Assembly (NCBI GenBank): GCA_018654575.1
Contig: JABILI010000035.1
Span: 1 to 64,000, forward strand
Direction of reading: 5' to 3'
Origin: Porticoccaceae bacterium
GTDB taxonomy: Bacteria; Pseudomonadota; Gammaproteobacteria; Pseudomonadales; Porticoccaceae
Length of the DNA stretch: 64,000 nucleotides
The notes under the pieces are model-generated. The model ran no database searches, was not told the DNA's origin, and saw nothing but the letters and a program-made list of their open reading frames with translations. Shown here piece by piece: positions 44,543 to 53,819 of the stretch. A program made the translations under genes and the position numbers. Within the stretch, counting starts at the first letter, position 1. Each line of letters begins with the position of its first letter.

Positions 44543-45259
44543 ATGAAACGAGCAATTATTATTGGCGCCAGTTCAGGCATTGGTTATGAACTTGCAGTGC
44601 AATTGGCCGATTTGGGTTATCAGTTGGGTTTGATGGCAAGAAGAGAAGCTTGTTTGACTGATCTTAGCCACTCATTACCTGGGGATCATTTTGTTCAAAC
44701 CATCGATCTCATCGACGCAGATACCTCACGAACGCAACTAGCCGACTTAATTAAGAAAATTGGGGATGTAGAGTTAATAGTGGTTAATTCTGGTGTGGGT
44801 GCCTCTGAGAAGAAGCTGGACTGGAATGTCGAGAGCGAAATAATTGACGTCAATGTACGCGGATTTACTGCCATGTCGATGGACGCGATGAATTATTTTA
44901 TCCAGCGAGGTGGAGGCCACCTTGTAGGAGTTTCATCGGTAGCGGCACATTTTTCGGGTGGTTTAGCACTTACTTATCATGCTACCAAAGCCTTTGTTTC
45001 AAGTTATCTTAATGGCATGCGTTCACGAGCAGCTCGTTCTGGGTTGCCTATTACTATTACGACGGTTGAACCTGGCTTTATTGACACACCCATGCTAGAG
45101 ACCAAACCTGCTTGGACAGCCCCAGTTGGAAAGGCAGTGGCCCAAATCGTTAAGGCGATTATCAATAAAAAAGATCACGTGTACATAACTAAACGTTGGG
45201 TTGTTGTTGCAGGACTGTTTTATATTCTTCCTAGCTGGCTGATCCGTAAGTTTGTTTAG
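44543..45259 (+). CDS. Short-chain dehydrogenase/reductase
   Basis: The 238-residue SDR has the cofactor motif IIGASSGIGYELA at the N-terminus, NSGVG (variant of NNAG), catalytic Ser in VGVSSVAAHFSG and YHATK for the Tyr/Lys pair. It has the hydrophobic C-terminal tail (VVVAGLFYILPSWLIRKFV) seen in SDRs that sit at membranes. The substrate is not evident. AGGAAAG precedes the ATG. Confidence 0.9.
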   Translation: MKRAIIIGASSGIGYELAVQLADLGYQLGLMARREACLTDLSHSLPGDHFVQTIDLIDADTSRTQLADLIKKIGDVELIVVNSGVGASEKKLDWNVESEIIDVNVRGFTAMSMDAMNYFIQRGGGHLVGVSSVAAHFSGGLALTYHATKAFVSSYLNGMRSRAARSGLPITITTVEPGFIDTPMLETKPAWTAPVGKAVAQIVKAIINKKDHVYITKRWVVVAGLFYILPSWLIRKFV

Positions 45260-45386
45260 TCACTGTTTTTCTAAAATATAATGTCAGGCTCAAAAACCCA
45301 ATGATTGGTCGCCGTAGAGCGCTTCTTATGGCGGTCAGTAAGTTAGAGTCTTCATGATAACCATCCGTTAGTTAATTAATCGAAAA

Positions 45387-46121
45387 TCAGTCCTTGTAAG
45401 AGGGGTCGATCCTGTCGATGATACGTACCAAGGCCTTAAACTCCAGCTCTCCCGCAGGCCCACCCAAGGACTGCATAGCCATGAGCTGACCAGCTTTGGC
45501 AATAATATCATCGCCCACAGGGGTAAGGGCTTTGCCCGATGAATCGCTAGCTAGCTGAACCTCACATGACCGTTGTAGCGCCCACATATTATGAAATGCC
45601 TCTGCAATTGATCGGCCACAGGTCAGCAAACCATGGTTGCGCAGTATCAGCATGCTTTTGTCGCCAAGATTAGCGATTAACCGAGGTTTTTCATCGTCCA
45701 TGACGGTAATACCTTCAAAGTCATGGTAGGCCACTCGGCCATGTAACAGTGCGGAGTAGAAATTATCATTGCGCAGACCTTCTTGAGAACAGGCTACTGC
45801 CATGCCCGCATCTGTATGGGTGTGAGTGATGCACTGTACATCGTGCCTGACACTGTGAATGGCGGTATGAATAATTATTCCCGCTGGATTTACGGCGTAG
45901 TCTGTTTCTTCGACTACATTGCCTTGAATATCTACCTTAACCAGATTAGATGCTTTGACCTCGCTATAATGGAGTCCATAAGGGTTGATCAAAAAATGCT
46001 CTTCATCTCCGGGTAACTTGACGGTGATGTGGTTATAAATGAGTTCTGTCCAGCCCATGTAATCAAAAATTCGATAACAGGCAGCCAGTTCCACCCGAAG
46101 TTGTTGTTCTATTTTATTCAT
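45387..46121 (-). CDS. Class II aldolase/adducin family protein
   Basis: The 244-residue cytoplasmic protein has the zinc site His pair in CITHTHTDAGMAVA and the third His in LILRNHGLLTCG, with NHITVKLPGDEEHFLINPYG near residue 30, as in L-fuculose/L-ribulose phosphate aldolase relatives. Many members of this length act as aldolases or decarboxylases on unknown substrates. It lies 76 bases downstream of the TauD-like gene on the same strand. Confidence 0.85.
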   Translation of the reverse strand: MNKIEQQLRVELAACYRIFDYMGWTELIYNHITVKLPGDEEHFLINPYGLHYSEVKASNLVKVDIQGNVVEETDYAVNPAGIIIHTAIHSVRHDVQCITHTHTDAGMAVACSQEGLRNDNFYSALLHGRVAYHDFEGITVMDDEKPRLIANLGDKSMLILRNHGLLTCGRSIAEAFHNMWALQRSCEVQLASDSSGKALTPVGDDIIAKAGQLMAMQSLGGPAGELEFKALVRIIDRIDPSYKD

Positions 46122-46197
46122 TTAGTTCGCTCTCTTTACAAATTCAGTGAGTATCATAGTTTATGTGTCTTTTTACGCATAGCAGGCATAGGTAGAT

Positions 46198-47028
46198 TTA
46201 GGCTGCAGTTAAGGCAGATCCTGCCAGCGTAATACGGTGCATTAGTCGCGCCTGACCTTGGTAGTCATTGTTGGCCTGGTGCCACGTGCATCGATTATCC
46301 CAAAAGGTAACCGAACCTGGCAACCAGTTAAAGCTACAGGTAAATTGGGGTTGAATGACATGTTCATAGAGTTCGTCCAGTAGAGCGCGACTTTTAGTAA
46401 AGTCCCAGCCTTCAAACTGAATAGTATGGCCAGGATTTACATAGAGTACCTTGCGACCACTTTCTGGATGGATTATCACGACAGGGTGAGTCGCATCGCC
46501 AACACGATCCATACCACCCAATTGTTCAGATAGATCAGTCAGTCGGTATAGTCCATTTTCGCCGTAGAGGTGAGTATTTGAATGCACTGCACGTAAGTTT
46601 TCGATACGTTTTTTAAGGTCTGTAGACAGAGCATCATAGGCCGCCGCGAGGTTAGCAAACTGAGTGTCGCCCCCTGTCTTTGGCAAGGTGCGAGCTACTA
46701 AAATAGATCCCATAGCAGGAATATCATCATAAGAGTGGTCTGTATGCCAGCCGCCACCAATATTAGTTTGCTGGGTTTTCTCTTTTCGCACTTCGGCTAT
46801 TTGTGGAAATTCAGCCGTCGTTTTAAAGAACTTATTGATGATAATGCTGCCAAAGCGCTCGGCAAATTCCAAGTGTTGGTCCGGCGTTAAATCTTGGTTA
46901 CGAAAAAACAGAAGACCATATTCCGCAAAAACCCCACGCAGTTCGACCAACTCATCATTGTTCAATGTAGCTAACTGCAGGTCGGTTACAACGGCACCGC
47001 AACCTTCGGAAAATGCGCTAACATTCAT
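46198..47028 (-). CDS. TauD/TfdA family Fe(II)/2-oxoglutarate dioxygenase
   Basis: The 276-residue enzyme carries the HxD iron site in GGGWHTDHSYDD, TGGDTQFANLAAAYDAL, the distal His in CTWHQANND and the 2-oxoglutarate-binding Arg in RLMHRITLAG. Members hydroxylate taurine, aryloxyacetates, carnitine precursors or other carboxylates; the substrate is not predictable here. It is 17 bases after gatB on the minus strand and upstream of the aldolase-like gene; the two may form a catabolic pair. Confidence 0.88.
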   Translation of the reverse strand: MNVSAFSEGCGAVVTDLQLATLNNDELVELRGVFAEYGLLFFRNQDLTPDQHLEFAERFGSIIINKFFKTTAEFPQIAEVRKEKTQQTNIGGGWHTDHSYDDIPAMGSILVARTLPKTGGDTQFANLAAAYDALSTDLKKRIENLRAVHSNTHLYGENGLYRLTDLSEQLGGMDRVGDATHPVVIIHPESGRKVLYVNPGHTIQFEGWDFTKSRALLDELYEHVIQPQFTCSFNWLPGSVTFWDNRCTWHQANNDYQGQARLMHRITLAGSALTAA

Positions 47029-47045
47029 GAATAAAATCCTTGAGG

Positions 47046-48503
47046 CTATAAAAGTTCATTAAGCTTTTGTAGTAATATTTGATTAACTTGTTGCGGATTG
47101 GCCTGGCCTTTTGACACTTTCATTATCTGTCCCATGAAGCCACCCAGTTTTTTCTTGCGTTTGTTTTCATCGCTACTGACAAAGTCTTCAACCATGGCTG
47201 GGTTTGCCTCTAAAACATCAGTAACAATCTTTTCTAAAGCACCACTGTCGGAGACTTGTTTTAGACCTTTAGCGTCGATAATATCATCAACATTACCTTC
47301 GCCTTGCCACATAGCTTCAAACACCTGCTTGGCCATTTTCCCGGAAATACTGCTATCGACAATACGCGCTATCATTTCAGCGAGTTGTTCGGCAGAAACG
47401 GGGCTGTCAGCAAAGCCGAGACCTGCATTATTGAGTGCAGCGCTAAGCTCTCCCATTGCCCAGTTGGCGGCTAGTTTTGGGTTGCCACAACTGTTGGCTA
47501 CGGTTTCGAAAAAACTGGCTATACTAGCATCACTGCTAAGAACGCCTGCATCGTATAAGGAAAGAGCATATTGCGTTACAAACCGCGCTTGCCTTGCGTC
47601 CGGAAGTTCAGGGAGTGCGCGGCGCAATGCCTCAATAGTGTCGTCGCTAACAATCACCGGCAAAAGATCTGGACAGGGAAAATAACGGTAATCATTCGCT
47701 TCTTCCTTACTGCGCATAGCCTTAGCAACCTTAGTATCGCCATTGTACAAGCGTGTTTCTTGTCTTATTGTCCCGCCATCTTCAATCACGTCAATCTGTC
47801 GTTCGACTTCTTTTTCGATAGCTTCTTCCATGAACTTAAACGAATTTAGGTTTTTCGTTTCGGTTCGAGTGCCCAGTTCGGTAGAGCCCATTGGGCGCAC
47901 AGATACATTGACATCAAAACGCATACTGCCCTGCGACATTTCGCCATCACAGATACCAATTGAGGTAACAATACTGTGTAGTTTTTTGGCGAAGGCAACG
48001 GCTTCTTCGATACTACGCATGTCTGGTTCGGAGACTATTTCGATCAATGGCGTTCCGGCGCGGTTAAGGTCAACGCCTGATGAGCCAAGAGGTAGATCGC
48101 CTTCATGGACTGATTTCCCTGCATCTTCTTCGAGATGGGCATGATGGATGCGAATAGATTTTGTGCTGCCATCTGCCAATTGAATACCAACTGCCCCTCG
48201 CCCCACTATAGGCTTTTCTAGCTGAGTCGTCTGATAACCTTTTGGTAGGTCAGGGTAGAAATAATTTTTTCTCTCGAAGACTGAAACTTGTCCAATTTCG
48301 GCATCGATAGCCAACCCAAACATGACTGCGTAGTGCACAGCTTGTTCGTTTAGCACCGGTAGGGTGCCCGGCATCGCTAAATCAATAGCGCAGGCTTGAG
48401 TGTTGGGTTCAGCACCAAAGCTGGTGCTCGCAGCAGAAAATATTTTAGTTTTAGTCGCTAGTTGCACATGGACTTCAAGGCCGATGACGGTTTCCCAATT
48501 CAT
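47046..48503 (-). CDS. gatB: Aspartyl/glutamyl-tRNA amidotransferase subunit B
   Basis: GatB activates misacylated Glu-tRNA-Gln or Asp-tRNA-Asn for amidation. The 485-residue protein shows the family start ([22 protein letters not shown]), [14 protein letters not shown], the SLEEDAGKS-like [27 protein letters not shown] and a C-terminal GatB/YqeY domain. It overlaps gatA by four bases. Confidence 0.97.
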   Translation of the reverse strand: MNWETVIGLEVHVQLATKTKIFSAASTSFGAEPNTQACAIDLAMPGTLPVLNEQAVHYAVMFGLAIDAEIGQVSVFERKNYFYPDLPKGYQTTQLEKPIVGRGAVGIQLADGSTKSIRIHHAHLEEDAGKSVHEGDLPLGSSGVDLNRAGTPLIEIVSEPDMRSIEEAVAFAKKLHSIVTSIGICDGEMSQGSMRFDVNVSVRPMGSTELGTRTETKNLNSFKFMEEAIEKEVERQIDVIEDGGTIRQETRLYNGDTKVAKAMRSKEEANDYRYFPCPDLLPVIVSDDTIEALRRALPELPDARQARFVTQYALSLYDAGVLSSDASIASFFETVANSCGNPKLAANWAMGELSAALNNAGLGFADSPVSAEQLAEMIARIVDSSISGKMAKQVFEAMWQGEGNVDDIIDAKGLKQVSDSGALEKIVTDVLEANPAMVEDFVSSDENKRKKKLGGFMGQIMKVSKGQANPQQVNQILLQKLNELL

Positions 48504-49954
48504 AAAATTCCCTCCGGCGCCTGTGTGTGCCAGTCGGTAACTTGTTGAAATTGGTGGGCAAGGTTAAGCATGCGCGCTTCGTCAAAATAGTTGCCGATAA
48601 TTTGTAATCCAACGGGCTTTCCTTCAACCATTCCGCAGGGTACGGACATGCCAGGCAACCCGGCTAGGTTAGTTGCAATGGTATAAATATCTTCTAGATA
48701 CATAGCTACCGGATCATCGCCTTTAGCGCCAAATTTAAAGGCTGGAGAGGGACAGGTGGGGCCCACAATAAGATCGACGTCAGCAAATGCTTTTACAAAG
48801 TCTTGCTCGATAAGCTGCCGCACCTGCTGTGCTTTACCATAGTATGCATCGTAGTAACCGGCAGACAGGCAATAGGTGCCGATCAATATGCGCCGTTGAA
48901 CCTCTTCACCGAATCCTTCAGAGCGAGTCCGGCAATACATATCCTGCAAATCTTTTGGATTTTCGCAGCGATAGCCATACTTCACACCATCAAAGCGAGA
49001 TAAGTTAGCTGATGCTTCGGCTGGAGCAATCACATAATATGCAGGTACAGAAAGGTCAGAATTGGGAAGGCTTATTTCGACTAATTCAACACCTTGGGCT
49101 TCTAGATCGGTCAAGGCTTTTTTGACGGCCGCCTCAGTCCCTGGGTGCAAGCCCTCTGAAAAGTATTCTTTAGGAATGCCAATACGCAAGCCTTTTACTG
49201 GTTTATTTAGAGAGGCGCTGTAGTCTGGAACTTCACGGTCAACACAGGTGGAATCTTTATCATCAAAGCTGGCCATGCAGTTTAAAAGTAATGCGCAATC
49301 TTCTGCTGTGCGGGCCATAGGGCCTGCCTGATCTAAGCTGGAAGCGAAGGCAATCATCCCCCAGCGCGATACTCGACCATAGGTCGGTTTTAACCCGCTA
49401 ATACCGCAAAGAGCCGCCGGTTGGCGAATAGAGCCGCCGGTATCTGTCGCTGTCGCTCCCGGAGCTAGTCTTCCAGCAACAGCTGCTGCTGAACCTCCTG
49501 AGGACCCTCCAGGCACACAATCGGTAGCCCATGGATTTTTAACTGGCCCATAAAAGCTAGTTTCATTGGAGGAGCCCATAGCAAACTCATCCATATTTGT
49601 TTTTCCGAGCATAACCGCGCCGGTCTGCTCAAAATTTTCCACAACGGTAGCATTATAAGGTGGTATGAAGTTGTCCAACATTTTAGAGCCACAACTTGTG
49701 CGCACGCCCTTAGTGCAAAAGATGTCTTTGTGTAGCAGGGGTACGCCGCACAATGCGGGCGCAGATCCTGTGGCCAATCTTTGATCCGCCAGCTGTGCTA
49801 CCTGCAGAGCTTGGTCTTCGGTAACAGTAATTACCGCATTGTATTGATCATTAAACTGACGAATACGGGCTAAAAAATGCTGAGTTAATTCAACACTTGA
49901 GAATTGCTTGCTTTGAAGCCCTTTAACCAACTCGGCGATAGTATAATTGTGCAT
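48500..49954 (-). CDS. gatA: Aspartyl/glutamyl-tRNA amidotransferase subunit A
   Basis: GatA is the amidase that releases ammonia from glutamine. The 484 residues contain the Ser-cisSer-Lys triad: Lys in [12 protein letters not shown], cis-Ser in [14 protein letters not shown] and Ser in [12 protein letters not shown]. Length is the family norm (about 485). It starts 11 bases after gatC, in the order gatC-gatA-gatB. Confidence 0.97.
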   Translation of the reverse strand: MHNYTIAELVKGLQSKQFSSVELTQHFLARIRQFNDQYNAVITVTEDQALQVAQLADQRLATGSAPALCGVPLLHKDIFCTKGVRTSCGSKMLDNFIPPYNATVVENFEQTGAVMLGKTNMDEFAMGSSNETSFYGPVKNPWATDCVPGGSSGGSAAAVAGRLAPGATATDTGGSIRQPAALCGISGLKPTYGRVSRWGMIAFASSLDQAGPMARTAEDCALLLNCMASFDDKDSTCVDREVPDYSASLNKPVKGLRIGIPKEYFSEGLHPGTEAAVKKALTDLEAQGVELVEISLPNSDLSVPAYYVIAPAEASANLSRFDGVKYGYRCENPKDLQDMYCRTRSEGFGEEVQRRILIGTYCLSAGYYDAYYGKAQQVRQLIEQDFVKAFADVDLIVGPTCPSPAFKFGAKGDDPVAMYLEDIYTIATNLAGLPGMSVPCGMVEGKPVGLQIIGNYFDEARMLNLAHQFQQVTDWHTQAPEGIL

Positions 49955-49965
49955 TAGCGACTCAT

Positions 49966-50253
49966 TTAATCGATCATTTTCGGGACGGTGAATAGTCCAT
50001 TGTCCGTCGCCGGAGCTATTACTTGAAAGGCATCACGTTGATTACTTTCAGTGATTTCGTCTGCGCGCAGACGCTGAGATACTTGAAATGGTCGCGATAT
50101 ACTCTGCACCGAATCAGTGTTAGCGGTTTGCAGCTGATCAACTAGATTCAATACGCTGCTCAAACGCTCTGAGACATCGGTGATGGTTTTTTCGTCAATT
50201 GAAATACGCGATAAAGTCGCTAACTTTTCAATTTCTTCTCGTTTGATGATCAT
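49966..50253 (-). CDS. gatC: Aspartyl/glutamyl-tRNA amidotransferase subunit C
   Basis: GatC is the small subunit wrapping between GatA and GatB. The 95 residues include [13 protein letters not shown] near the start and [16 protein letters not shown]...FTVPKMID at the end. The ATG at 50253 is preferred to the track start (50298), because the extra 15 residues are outside the family and most GatC proteins are about 95 residues. Confidence 0.95.
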   Translation of the reverse strand: MIIKREEIEKLATLSRISIDEKTITDVSERLSSVLNLVDQLQTANTDSVQSISRPFQVSQRLRADEITESNQRDAFQVIAPATDNGLFTVPKMID

Positions 50254-50566
50254 CTTTTTTGCCTGCGAATTACAATTGTTGAGCCTATCTTGTGTCACCT
50301 AACTAACACTCCACTCATTAGGTGAGATAAGTTACCATAAATGGTGATATGAGGTTAAGGCGTTCACCTCTTAAAAACTCTATTTTATCAGCATCTACGC
50401 AAAATTGAGCAAATTAAGTATAGTTATAGGAAGTTTCTCTCAAGATCAGCTAAACTCTCGTATTAGGAATAATATTTAGCCGCTTTTTAAATGCGACTAA
50501 ACAACGAAAAACAACAAGTTTTCTGCAACGCTTATTGCAGCAAAAGTAACCGAGGAAGTCCTCTAG
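50254..50566. other. Divergent promoter region of gatCAB and mreBCD
   Basis: These 313 AT-rich bases contain an 8-bp inverted repeat TCACCTAA/TTAGGTGA (50295-50302 and 50318-50325) upstream of gatC, and a hairpin in the mreB leader: TTTTCTGCAA-CGCTTA-TTGCAGCAAAA (50519-50546). The mreB ribosome-binding site lies in the near-palindrome GAGGAAGTCCTC (50552-50563). I see no extra ORF. Confidence 0.6.
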
Positions 50567-51601
50567 ATGTTAAAAAAAATTCGTGGCTTGTTTTCCAGCG
50601 ACCTGTCAATCGATCTAGGCACCGCAAATACACTCATTTATGTCCGCGAAAAGGGCATAGTGCTGAATGAACCGTCAGTGGTCGCTATTCGTCAACATCT
50701 TGGACAAAAGGTTGTTGAAGCTGTTGGTGTTGATGCTAAACGTATGTTGGGTAGAACACCGGGTAATATTACAGCGATTAGACCGCTTAAAGATGGTGTT
50801 ATTGCAGATTTCCAAGTGACAGAGAAAATGTTGCAGCATTTTATTAAAAAAGTGCATATCAAAAGTTTTATTCCGCCGAGCCCAAGAGTCCTTATTTGTG
50901 TGCCCTGCATGGCTACTGAAGTCGAAACTCGAGCGATTAAAGAGTCAGCGTATAGCGCCGGTGCTCGAGAGGTATTTTTGATTGAAGAGCCCATGGCCGC
51001 TGCTATTGGAGCAGGATTACCCGTTGATGAGGCGATTGGCTCTATGGTTGTTGATGTCGGTGGTGGCACAACTGAAATCGCTATTCTTTCTCTTAGTGGT
51101 GTCGTTTTTGCTGATTCCGTTCGCATCGGTGGTGATCGTTTTGACGAAGCAATTGTTAACTTTGTACGCCGTGAATATGGCAGTGTTATTGGTGATACCA
51201 CTGCAGAGCGCATTAAAATGGAAATAGGCGGAGCCTATTTAGCCAAAGAAGTTCGAGAAATCGAGGTTCGAGGCCGCAATCTTGCTGAGGGAGTGCCTAA
51301 GCGATTTACGCTTACTAGCGATGAGATTCTAGGCGCTTTGCAAGAGCCATTAGTTGGAATAGTTCAAGCTGTAAAACGGGTGCTTGAGCAGTCTCCTCCT
51401 GAACTCGCTTCTGATATTGCAGAGGCCGGTATTGTGCTAACTGGCGGCGGTGCTTTATTAAAAGATCTCGACCGCTTGCTGTCTCATGAAACGGGACTGC
51501 CGGTTATTTTAGCCGAAGAGCCGCTCACTTGTGTTGCGCGAGGCGGTGGTGAGTTTTTAGATATGATGGACAACAAGAGACTAGATCACTTAACTCTTTA
51601 G
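50567..51601 (+). CDS. mreB: Rod shape-determining actin homologue MreB
   Basis: MreB polymerises under the inner membrane and guides cell-wall elongation. The 344 residues include an N-terminal amphipathic membrane anchor ([11 protein letters not shown]), phosphate 1 [10 protein letters not shown], phosphate 2 [10 protein letters not shown] and the adenosine motif [12 protein letters not shown]. It is the first gene of mreBCD-maf and implies a rod-shaped cell. Confidence 0.98.
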   Translation: MLKKIRGLFSSDLSIDLGTANTLIYVREKGIVLNEPSVVAIRQHLGQKVVEAVGVDAKRMLGRTPGNITAIRPLKDGVIADFQVTEKMLQHFIKKVHIKSFIPPSPRVLICVPCMATEVETRAIKESAYSAGAREVFLIEEPMAAAIGAGLPVDEAIGSMVVDVGGGTTEIAILSLSGVVFADSVRIGGDRFDEAIVNFVRREYGSVIGDTTAERIKMEIGGAYLAKEVREIEVRGRNLAEGVPKRFTLTSDEILGALQEPLVGIVQAVKRVLEQSPPELASDIAEAGIVLTGGGALLKDLDRLLSHETGLPVILAEEPLTCVARGGGEFLDMMDNKRLDHLTL

Positions 51602-51666
51602 GCTGATGAATAGGTAATGAGTTTTTTGTAGGTCTTTGAAGTATCGGGAGTAGATCAATTAACAAG

Positions 51667-52506
51667 GTGTTCGTTAAATCATCCTCCACCATTCGTAAAG
51701 TGGTTATTTTCTTTTTAATCGCATTTGGGATGATGACGATTCACTATTATACAAACTGGTTTAGTTCGATCGAAAAGCTTGCTGACCGGTCGATTAGGCC
51801 AGTGAATTGGATTGCTAATATTCCCTTGCGTATTGAAGGATGGGCTGATTTACGGTCAACTGATCGATCCGTGATTGAAAAAGAAAACCTGCGGTTAAAA
51901 CAAGAAAGCCTTATTTATCGCGGACAGTTACAGCGCATGGCTGAGTTAGCTGCCGAGAATCTACGGTTACGTCTTTTACTTAATGCCACCGAGCTGCTAA
52001 CCGACAGTATATTGGTGACAGAGGTCATTGGGGTTTCACCCAGTCCTCAAAGCCACACTTTGAGTATCGATAGGGGCCTTCAAGATGGAGCCTATGTTGG
52101 GCAACCAATCTTAGATGCTGAGGGTTTGATGGGACAAATCATATCGGTCTTTGATAACCATAGCGTAGCGCTGCTAATTACTGATAACACGCATGCAATT
52201 CCTGTGCAGGTTTTACGAAATGGAATGCGGTCTATCGCCGAGGGTACTTCTGACTACAATAATATACAGTTACGGTTTTTATCGCCGACTGCGGACATAC
52301 GAGAGGGAGACGAGCTTGTGAGTTCAGGTTTGGGGGGTCGTTTTCCTCCGGGTTACCCCGTTGGTTCGGTTCTAAGTATTGAGAAAATCGAGGGTAAAGA
52401 ATTCCTCGAAATCAATGTGCAGCCAGCGGCAGAGATTGATCGAAGTAAGCATCTTTTGTTAGTTTTCACATCACAAGATGGTAGCAGAAATGGAAACGTC
52501 CAGTGA
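51667..52506 (+). CDS. mreC: Cell shape protein MreC
   Basis: MreC is a bitopic protein that activates the elongation synthases. The 279 residues have an N-terminal membrane helix (VVIFFLIAFGMMTIHYY), a coiled coil (residues about 75-105), and the two-domain beta-barrel region (VIGVSPSPQSHTLSIDRGLQDG; DELVSSGLGGRFPPGYPVG). The start is GTG at 51667, with GGGAG 16 bases before it; this spacing is long, so the start is uncertain. The end overlaps mreD by four bases. Confidence 0.95.
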   Translation: MFVKSSSTIRKVVIFFLIAFGMMTIHYYTNWFSSIEKLADRSIRPVNWIANIPLRIEGWADLRSTDRSVIEKENLRLKQESLIYRGQLQRMAELAAENLRLRLLLNATELLTDSILVTEVIGVSPSPQSHTLSIDRGLQDGAYVGQPILDAEGLMGQIISVFDNHSVALLITDNTHAIPVQVLRNGMRSIAEGTSDYNNIQLRFLSPTADIREGDELVSSGLGGRFPPGYPVGSVLSIEKIEGKEFLEINVQPAAEIDRSKHLLLVFTSQDGSRNGNVQ

Positions 52507-52979
52507 CGTCAAAGCGTTACTACTTGATCGTTATTGTCTCGCTAATCCTGGCGTCGGTGCTACAGCTAATCCCCACCTCCGCTGCTTGGTTGCCTTGGAA
52601 GCCTAATTTTTTACTTTTAATGGTTATTGGATGGATTACCTTCCAACCTAATCATTGGGGCATTGGGTTTGCTGCATTTGTTGGTTTTCTCACTGATCTA
52701 GTATTTAGATCGCCTTTAGGTCTTCATGTTTTTCTATTTGTTTTTATCGGTGCAGTACCCTATTTACTCAGCGGATGGTTAATTTATTTCAATGTTATTC
52801 ACCGTTGTGTTTTGGTATTTATACTCATTATTTTTTCCGGATTTTTAAGTAACTTTATGTATTCTGTTTGGGGCGTGCCCGTGGGCTATGGTGACGTTCC
52901 CTTGGGAGCGATTAGTTCGGTTTTAATATGGCCTTTAATCGATAGATTTTTAGTTAAAGTACATGAAAAGCGTCGTTAG
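52503..52979 (+). CDS. mreD: Cell shape membrane protein MreD
   Basis: This 158-residue polytopic protein of the elongasome has about five hydrophobic segments, with the MreD pattern WLPWKPNFLLLMVIGWITF...GFLTDLVFRSPLGLHVFLF. The start is GTG (GTGA overlap with the mreC stop). Length is typical. Confidence 0.95.
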   Translation: MTSKRYYLIVIVSLILASVLQLIPTSAAWLPWKPNFLLLMVIGWITFQPNHWGIGFAAFVGFLTDLVFRSPLGLHVFLFVFIGAVPYLLSGWLIYFNVIHRCVLVFILIIFSGFLSNFMYSVWGVPVGYGDVPLGAISSVLIWPLIDRFLVKVHEKRR

Positions 52980-53038
52980 TCTCTAGCTAAAAGTTCAGTA
53001 ATACAATTTTATAGTCGAAATTAACTTAGGGGTTTTTT

Positions 53039-53656
53039 ATGTCGTCAGAACGGAGTAATCACAATGAGGTTTTTGACCTTATATTGGCGTCGGCATCTCC
53101 AAGGCGAGTGGATATTCTAAATCAGATTGGGGTTCGATTTAGCGTCGCACCTGCAGATATTAACGAGAGTCAATGGAGTAATGAATCATCGGCTGAATTC
53201 GTTTGCCGGCTAGCATCTCAGAAGGCGAAGACCGGATATGATGCTCAAATAGGGAGCCAGCCTGTCCTGGGTGCAGATACAATCGTACTATGTAATGAGC
53301 AAATATTTGGTAAACCAAAAGACTATTCAGATTCAAAGCGAATGCTCAGTCAGCTCTCAGGAAGGGCTCATAAAGTAATCTCTGCGGTCGCGATCAATAA
53401 TGGCATTGAATCTGCAGTATTGATGTCTGAAACATTGGTGATCTTTCGGGCTATCTCTGAGCAAGAGTGTCTCAACTACTGGAGTACTGGAGAGCCAGAT
53501 GGAAAGGCGGGCAGTTACGCGATACAAGGCTTTGGATCAATCTTCGTAGAATCTATCGAAGGTAGTTATAGTGGTGTTGTTGGATTGCCTATCGCTGAGA
53601 CTTGTAGGCTTCTCCGTCGCTTTGAGATCCCTATCTGGCAGTCGCTGTCAGTATAA
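53039..53656 (+). CDS. maf: Maf-like nucleotide pyrophosphatase (YhdE type)
   Basis: Maf proteins hydrolyse non-canonical or canonical nucleoside triphosphates to monophosphates. The 205 residues have the Maf signature LILASASPRRVDILNQIGV, the catalytic Asp region VLGADTIVLCNEQIFGKP and YWSTGEPDGKAGSYAIQGFG. Several polar residues precede the core. It follows mreD, as usual; the next conserved gene, rng, survives only as a fragment. Confidence 0.95.
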   Translation: MSSERSNHNEVFDLILASASPRRVDILNQIGVRFSVAPADINESQWSNESSAEFVCRLASQKAKTGYDAQIGSQPVLGADTIVLCNEQIFGKPKDYSDSKRMLSQLSGRAHKVISAVAINNGIESAVLMSETLVIFRAISEQECLNYWSTGEPDGKAGSYAIQGFGSIFVESIEGSYSGVVGLPIAETCRLLRRFEIPIWQSLSV

Positions 53657-53672
53657 AAATACCTTCACTTAA

Positions 53673-53810
53673 AAGTACCTAAAGAATGGATATTTATCAA
53701 CTGAAGAAAGGTCTGCGCTGACCGAGATTGAAAAGTCAATTGACTGTACAATTCAACTTCGTGATGATGAACAATATTCTCGTGAGCAGTTTTATATTAT
53801 TCCGGTTTGA
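53673..53810 (+). pseudogene. rng: C-terminal remnant of ribonuclease G (rng)
   Basis: A stop-to-stop frame just after maf encodes KYLKNGYLSTEERSALTEIE, KSIDCTIQLRDDEQYSREQF and YIIPV. The end, with an acidic helix, then I-x-L/V-x-x-x-x-x-Y-S-x-E-Q-F-x-I/V, matches the C-terminus of RNase G as I know it. The gene order mreBCD-maf-rng-yhdP is widespread in gammaproteobacteria, so this is the expected position. The frame lacks ATG, GTG or TTG, so it is not a small gene. Over 90 percent of the roughly 490 codons are gone. This rests on a 45-residue comparison by memory. Confidence 0.6.
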
Positions 53811-53819
53811 GACCGCAGA

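Noticed and set aside
47098-47685. 195-codon plus-strand ORF
   Set aside because: It is wholly antisense to gatB, whose protein is fully conserved. The translation is Ser/Leu/Ala-rich with no domain, typical of a shadow frame.
50692-51213. 173-codon minus-strand ORF
   Set aside because: It lies antisense inside mreB and shows no ribosome-binding site or recognisable motif.
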